Positions 4,420 to 7,930 of a stretch of 7,930 nt of DNA are shown here, piece after piece (positions within the stretch are counted from its first letter, which is position 1; every line of letters starts with the position of its first letter). A model generated the notes under the pieces. It was given only the letters and a program-made list of their open reading frames with translations, had not been told where the DNA came from and did no database searches. Source of the DNA: JBMOPD01 sp049323615 (lineage in GTDB: Bacteria; Bacillota; Desulfotomaculia; Desulfotomaculales; Desulfocucumaceae). The position numbers were made by a program, and so were the translations under genes. The stretch spans positions 1 to 7,930 of the forward strand of contig JBMOPD010000033.1 in NCBI GenBank assembly GCA_049323615.1. The letters run 5' to 3'.

Positions 4420-5085
4420 GTGGAAAAAATCAAGTTAATAACATTTGATTTCGAGGGAACACTGGTTGACTTCCAGTGGAAGCTGGCCGAGGCGGAAGGT
4501 GAGGCTTTAAAAATCCTCACCGGAAAAGGGCTTCCCGGAAAGATTTTCAGTAACACGAATTATGCCGTCATTTATAATCTGGTTCGGGAAAAGGGAGAAG
4601 AATGGGGTTTCCCCGGTAATCATCTCAATTCGCTGATCGACAGTATTTATGATACATACGACCTTGACGCGGCGTCCCGGTGGAGGCCTGTTCATGGCCT
4701 GCACGATCTTTTAGGCCTTCTTAAGGGGGAATATAAGATTGCGCTGGTGTCCAACGTCGGGAAAAAGGGTTTAAACGAGGCCCTTTTAAAATTCGGCCTT
4801 GAAAACAGTTTCGGGCTGGTGGTAACAAGAAATGATGTGCAGATGCTAAAGCCCTCCGGGGAGGGCCTGCTTAAAGCCATAGAATGGGCGCGGGTCAGGA
4901 AAGAAAATGTAATCCACATAGGGGACAGCCTGTCCGACATTTATGCCGCAAGAAACACCGGCGTAAAAACGGGAATCGTGCTGGGAGGAGAAAATAAACC
5001 GGAGATCCTCCTTCAGGAACATCCGGATATTGTACTGGATAAACTGGCCGCTCTTCCCGGCGCTTTAAAATCAATCGGTTTCTAA
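4420..5085 (+). CDS. HAD-superfamily hydrolase (phosphatase-like), variant motif I
   Basis: The 221-residue product has all four HAD motifs: motif I FDFEGTLVD with nucleophile Asp10; motif II Ser111 in LVSNVGKKG; motif III Lys144 in MLKPSG; motif IV GDSLSD with Asp169 and Asp173. A helical cap inserted between motifs I and II (about residues 17-88) makes it a C1-type, phosphoglycolate-phosphatase/beta-phosphoglucomutase-like member, a soluble cytoplasmic enzyme acting on a small phosphorylated metabolite. Motif I is unusual: the second acidic residue, normally Asp and the general acid/base in phosphatases, is Glu12 (DFE instead of DxD). The start is odd as well: GTG 4420 overlaps its own AGGGAGG (4414-4420). 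Translation might begin a few codons later; no ATG or GTG is available there, and an ATC at 4429 has better spacing but would be exceptional. Substrate not predictable. Confidence 0.85.
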   Translation: MEKIKLITFDFEGTLVDFQWKLAEAEGEALKILTGKGLPGKIFSNTNYAVIYNLVREKGEEWGFPGNHLNSLIDSIYDTYDLDAASRWRPVHGLHDLLGLLKGEYKIALVSNVGKKGLNEALLKFGLENSFGLVVTRNDVQMLKPSGEGLLKAIEWARVRKENVIHIGDSLSDIYAARNTGVKTGIVLGGENKPEILLQEHPDIVLDKLAALPGALKSIGF

Positions 5086-5308
5086 TTCCCGGCTCTAACC
5101 GTTCTGTCCGACAGCAGCCTCCCTATGGGGCCTTCTTCATTACGACAGGGAATATCTCTGAAAATTTGGAAGGTTAATTCTTTTTCGAGGAAGGACCCAC
5201 CGCAGCCGTTATTAATTTTTTATTAGTCCCACGGTGCCATTTAGCTGCACAAAACTTCCTCCGCTGCCAATAGTATAGAGTAACAGGGGTAAAAAAGGAT
5301 GCGGTCAT

Positions 5309-5740
5309 ATGGGCATATTTTCAAAGTGGCGGGCGAGGCTGAAGCGGTACGGAAACCCCGGGCCGCCGGCGCCTCCCGGTCCCCCTCACCCGCCCGGCCA
5401 TGAAAAAGCGGCGCACCCGGCCAGTCCCAACCCACGCCTGACCATCCAGGACGACGCCATAGAGCTTACCCTGCCCATGCTGACCATCTCCCTGACCCGA
5501 AGGCTCGATATCGATGTCCCCCACGAGGTATCAGTGATCATTCCCAGGGCGGAGATGAGGTTTAGAGAACAGGAAACAGAATTAATATACAGCAGCATTA
5601 CCGTGGTCCACGCCCCAAGGCACCCCCCGGCGGGGGATCAGCCCCCGGGAGGTGAAGGACGGGTGGAGTTTTCGGCCGGGGAACCACTTGTCACTACCGG
5701 AGAAAAAAAATTACCGGCTATTAAATTCACCTTCCGGTGA
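5309..5740 (+). CDS. Proline-rich protein of unknown function (143 residues)
   Basis: ATG 5309 has AAGGA at 5295-5299 nine bases upstream. The N terminus (MGIFSKWRARLKRYG) is basic and amphipathic and could touch the membrane surface. Residues about 17-42 are a flexible Pro/Gly/His stretch. From LTIQDDAIELTLPMLTISLT (about 44-63) to ELIYSSITVVHAP the sequence alternates hydrophobic and polar residues, suggesting a small beta-sheet domain. A second Pro/Gly linker (HPPAGDQPPGGEGR) precedes a final beta-like segment (KLPAIKFTFR). It has no cysteines, signal peptide or catalytic motif that I recognise. The codon use is GC-rich like its downstream neighbour, so I consider it a genuine native gene. 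It lies 64 bases before the acyl-CoA dehydrogenase gene with no terminator between, so co-transcription is possible. The 223 bases upstream (5086-5308) hold no clear terminator or promoter. Confidence 0.7.
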   Translation: MGIFSKWRARLKRYGNPGPPAPPGPPHPPGHEKAAHPASPNPRLTIQDDAIELTLPMLTISLTRRLDIDVPHEVSVIIPRAEMRFREQETELIYSSITVVHAPRHPPAGDQPPGGEGRVEFSAGEPLVTTGEKKLPAIKFTFR

Positions 5741-5757
5741 TAAAATGCCCTTTCTTT

Positions 5758-5766
5758 TGGTAAAAT
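5758..5766 (+). promoter_or_regulatory. Possible extended -10 promoter of the acyl-CoA dehydrogenase gene
   Basis: TGGTAAAAT (5758-5766) matches an extended -10, 38 bases ahead of the ATG at 5805. No -35 is evident at the right distance (TGATAA). Confidence 0.4.
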
Positions 5767-5804
5767 AATGTAAAGAAAATTCCAACAAAAGAAGGGATGC
5801 TTTT

Positions 5805-6971
5805 ATGGCCTCTAACCTGCCGGACACCTGTTTTGCGGAAAGCAGAATTGCGCCTGAAAAACCGGCCCGGGTACCCTTAACCGATTTTCTTGACCACATG
5901 CTCCCGGCAAGCGGCAAGCTGGCTGAGAACGACCCCGATTTCCGGCGTGAATTCTACAAGGAAATGGGAACTTACGGCATTATGGGCATGGCCGTCCCCA
6001 GGCCTTACGGATCCTCTTTCTCCCTCCGGCAGATGACTTCGGTATTTGAGGCCGTGGCGAAAAACTCTGTGGGGCTGGCCATCTCGCTGGCCGCCCATAC
6101 GCTGTGCACCTACATGATTGGGCGCTGGGGAACCGAAGCCCAGAAGAAGCGCTGGCTTCCGGGCCTGTGCCGGGGTGAGAAACTGGGGGCCTTTTGCCTG
6201 ACCGAACCAAAGGCCGGTTCCGACGCCAAAAGCCTGGTCCTGAAAGCAACCCCCTCGCCCGGTGGATACACGCTGCGGGGAACCAAGACCTTTGTCACCA
6301 ACGGGATTGAGGCCTCGCTATACATAGTCCTGGCCAGGATTAACCGGCCGGACGGCGGGAATAAGGACTCCATCGGGGCTTTCATAGTGGAAAGACCGGA
6401 CTCAAATATGGTGGTGAAACCGTACCGGGAGCGAAGGGTGGGCTTTGCCTCTTTTCCCAATGCCGTCATTTGCCTTACGGATTACCAGGCCGCCAAAGAA
6501 AACCTGCTGGGAACCGAGGACGGCGGCTGGCAGCAAACCTCGAAAGCGCTGGAAGTGGCCAAGGTCAATATGGGCGCCATCGGGGTTGGATTGGCCGAGG
6601 CCGCCTACCGGTCGGCGGTGGCCCATGCCCGGAGCCGCAGGCAGTTCGGGCGGAGAATTGCCGACTTTCAGGCCATTCAGTTTATGATCGCCGATATGTA
6701 TACAAAAATTAAGGCTGCCAGGCTGCTGGTGCGGGACGCCGCCGAGCGGATTGACAGCGGGTGCGCCGGCGGATATGAATCGGCAATGGCCAAATGCTAT
6801 GCCACCGATACCGCCATGCGGGTGGTAACCGATGCCATCCAGGTGCTGGGCGGGCACGGGCTGCTGATGTATCCCCTGGAAAAGAACCTTTGGGAAGCAA
6901 AATTGCTGCAAATACTGGAAGGCACCAACCAGATCCAGCGCATCCTTATTGCCCGCTCCCTGCTCAGGTAA
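5805..6971 (+). CDS. Acyl-CoA dehydrogenase family protein
   Basis: The 388-residue product has the usual length of the family: FAD-dependent alpha,beta-dehydrogenation of an acyl-CoA thioester in the cytoplasm, electrons passing to electron-transfer flavoprotein. Signatures seen: FCLTEPKAGSD (130-140, flavin/substrate loop), KTFVTNG (161-167), the RRQFGR adenine/FAD-contact motif (278-283), QVLGGHG (346-352), and the C-terminal LEGTNQIQR with Glu372 where medium- and short-chain enzymes carry the catalytic base. The N-terminal 45 residues are poorly typical, and the segment usually reading ER-x-x-RDAK is EKNLWEAK here, so the substrate may differ from butyryl-CoA. ATG 5805 has GAAGGGA (5791-5797) seven bases upstream. 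No etfAB, thiolase or CoA-transferase genes are in view, so the pathway (amino acid or fatty acid degradation, or syntrophic oxidation) cannot be assigned. Its stop is three bases from that of the convergent gene. Confidence 0.92.
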   Translation: MASNLPDTCFAESRIAPEKPARVPLTDFLDHMLPASGKLAENDPDFRREFYKEMGTYGIMGMAVPRPYGSSFSLRQMTSVFEAVAKNSVGLAISLAAHTLCTYMIGRWGTEAQKKRWLPGLCRGEKLGAFCLTEPKAGSDAKSLVLKATPSPGGYTLRGTKTFVTNGIEASLYIVLARINRPDGGNKDSIGAFIVERPDSNMVVKPYRERRVGFASFPNAVICLTDYQAAKENLLGTEDGGWQQTSKALEVAKVNMGAIGVGLAEAAYRSAVAHARSRRQFGRRIADFQAIQFMIADMYTKIKAARLLVRDAAERIDSGCAGGYESAMAKCYATDTAMRVVTDAIQVLGGHGLLMYPLEKNLWEAKLLQILEGTNQIQRILIARSLLR

Positions 6972-6974
6972 GGC

Positions 6975-7658
6975 TCACGACGACGACCGGATTTCTTTCA
7001 GCAGTTCCCGGGCAAAGGGACCGATATCCCCCTCCGCGTAGGATTTGATGGAGCCGGCGGCCACCACCCGCAGTGCGGAGTTGATCAACCCGGGACTTAC
7101 CCCGGCCTCCCGCAGCTGGTCCTCGATGCGCACGGCGGCCCGGAAGGCTTCGCCGGTGGCCAGGGTATTGATCAGCTGCACCAGCCGTTCATCCCCCGGC
7201 TCCACCCGGCCCACATCCGAAAACAGCAAAAATGCAGCCTGCCCGGCTTTTTCAGTGTCGGCATCCACCAGCACAGCAGGCTTTTCGTTCATTTCGCGGT
7301 AATGCCCGACAATCTTGGCCCCCGCCAGGTGGCCTGAACCGCCTAAAAGGGGGCGCAGGGCATCTTTAAAAACAGTGGTGGCAATGTTGATCACCACGGC
7401 GTCGGGCCGCAGGAATTGATGCACCGATGCCAGGGCCGGGGCCGTCACCGCCGGCGGAAGGGCCAGCACAACAACCTCCGTCGAGGGCAGTATATCGGCC
7501 GGTTTGCCGTACCGGCAGCCCGCCCTCTCCGCCACCATGCGTCCTTTCTGTTCATCATGGTCATAAATTGTTACCATGTGGTTCCCGGCCATTGATTTGG
7601 CCAGGATTTCACCCATTCTCCCCGCCCCCATGATAAAAACCGACAAGGGCCCGGTCAT
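6975..7658 (-). CDS. NAD(P)-binding protein related to pyrroline-5-carboxylate reductase
   Basis: The N terminus (LSVFIMGAGRMGE) is a Rossmann dinucleotide-binding loop, GxGxxG at residues 11-16, followed by a YDHDEQKG strand end, then VVVLALPP and VVINIATTV as in P5C reductase and F420-dependent NADP reductase-type proteins. The second half keeps the P5C-reductase layout: KPAVLVDAD, LFSDVGRVEPGDERLVQLIN, and a helical C terminus (GVSPGLINSALRVVAAGSIKSY). Where true ProC has the SGSGPAY motif this protein reads LATGEAF, and at 227 residues it is shorter than ProC (about 270), so the substrate is unlikely to be pyrroline-5-carboxylate. I chose ATG 7658: AAGGTGGG (7672-7665) abuts the ATG at 7664 but is six bases from 7658. 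The gene converges on the acyl-CoA dehydrogenase gene with three bases between stops and no shared terminator visible. An oxidoreductase of unknown substrate. Confidence 0.8.
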   Translation of the reverse strand: MTGPLSVFIMGAGRMGEILAKSMAGNHMVTIYDHDEQKGRMVAERAGCRYGKPADILPSTEVVVLALPPAVTAPALASVHQFLRPDAVVINIATTVFKDALRPLLGGSGHLAGAKIVGHYREMNEKPAVLVDADTEKAGQAAFLLFSDVGRVEPGDERLVQLINTLATGEAFRAAVRIEDQLREAGVSPGLINSALRVVAAGSIKSYAEGDIGPFARELLKEIRSSS

Positions 7659-7694
7659 AGCCATCCCACCTTTTTTCTACTCCGAAGATCTTTC

Positions 7695-7733
7695 CCGTCA
7701 GAATCCGGAAAGCCCGGACCTCCCGGCTGACGG
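7695..7733 (-). promoter_or_regulatory. Structured 5' leader hairpin
   Basis: CCGTCAG (7695-7701) and CTGACGG (7727-7733) form a seven-bp stem that encloses a second hairpin, TCCGG (7704-7708) with CCGGA (7714-7718). It lies between the likely -10 and the ribosome site of the P5C-reductase-like gene. No U-tract follows it, so it is not a terminator. I do not recognise a riboswitch class. Confidence 0.4.
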
Positions 7734-7757
7734 CCCGGCGCAATGCGGCCTTACTCA

Positions 7758-7763
7758 ATTATA
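7758..7763 (-). promoter_or_regulatory. -10 box for the P5C-reductase-like gene
   Basis: On the minus strand TATAAT (7763-7758) is a perfect -10; the 17-base-spaced -35 (TACCAT, 7786-7781) is weak. A 7-base direct repeat CAATTAT occurs at 7756-7762, over the -10, and again at 7776-7782, next to the -35, 20 bases apart, so a regulator could bind there. Confidence 0.5.
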
Positions 7764-7892
7764 CCCGCATTACGTCAATTATGGTATCCACCAACCAATT
7801 CAACAGAGCTGACGCATAACTTTTTTGAAACTGTTCTTTGCTGGTAAAAAATGAAATTTTTACGGTTGAGCTATAGGGTTTGAGACAAAACT

Positions 7893-7930
7893 GGTTCTTC
7901 ACCACCGGGCAAAGTCAATAGAATCTGAAC
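7893..7930 (+). mobile_element. Possible left end of an ISL3-type insertion sequence, cut by the window
   Basis: GGTTCTTCACCACCGGGCA begins at 7893 and resembles ISL3-family terminal repeats, which usually begin GGCTCTTC or a variant. Only 38 bases are available, no transposase is visible, and the flanking target duplication cannot be tested. The preceding stretch (7765-7892) has no gene; it contains an AT-rich hairpin, GTAAAAA (7844-7850) with TTTTTAC (7857-7863). Confidence 0.2.

Noticed and set aside
6402..6911. 169-codon minus-strand ORF and other long ORFs within the acyl-CoA dehydrogenase gene
   Set aside because: Expected antisense and alternative-frame openness in a GC-rich gene; no ribosome sites.
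1..7930. GTTCAG at the first bases and CTGAAC at the last bases
   Set aside because: A six-base inverted match at arbitrary window edges is most likely chance.

Overview
The window looks like chromosomal DNA of a low-to-mid G+C Gram-positive bacterium (Bacillota), most likely a Peptococcaceae-type anaerobe (Pelotomaculum/Desulfotomaculum-like). The evidence is a T-box leader, strong AGGAGG-type ribosome binding sites, frequent GTG starts, a YjfB-like small protein, a DUF2157 membrane protein and an acyl-CoA dehydrogenase. The genus is inference. Base composition is uneven: the left end is AT-rich (about 31% G+C over the last 100 bases of the gene ending at 580), while the right-hand metabolic genes are GC-rich (about 73% in a 60-base sample around 6601-6660).

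Left part (1-2600) is accessory-like. It holds an orphan C-terminal tip of a polymorphic toxin with a likely immunity gene (116-580), a strong terminator (845-877), a YjfB-like gene with its own terminator (1054-1290), and three further very small genes: a 54-residue membrane protein (1320-1484, +), a 60-residue membrane protein (1546-1728, -) and a 53-residue lysine-rich protein (1872-2033, +). A gene-poor stretch of about 540 bases follows. Its main structure is a 20-bp near-perfect inverted repeat of REP type (2169-2230).

Middle part (2578-5085). A DUF2157 membrane protein gene is broken by a frameshift near 3142-3157 and an in-frame amber codon at 3335. On the minus strand a 125-residue protein of unknown function (3448-3825) sits behind a long leader with its own promoter (4286-4314). 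The leader contains a complete T-box riboswitch (stem I, antiterminator and terminator) followed by a second antiterminator/terminator module with no stem I. This partly duplicated T-box controlling an unrecognised gene is the most interesting item here. A HAD-family hydrolase (4420-5085, +) diverges from it.

Right part (5086-7930) holds a proline-rich protein of unknown function (5309-5740), an acyl-CoA dehydrogenase with its catalytic glutamate in place (5805-6971), and, convergent with only three bases between the stop codons, a pyrroline-5-carboxylate-reductase-like NAD(P)-binding protein (6975-7658, -) with a structured leader. The last bases resemble the end of an ISL3-type insertion sequence, but this is weak. 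I see no tRNA, rRNA or CRISPR array. The genes do not form one pathway; most appear to be single-gene transcription units.
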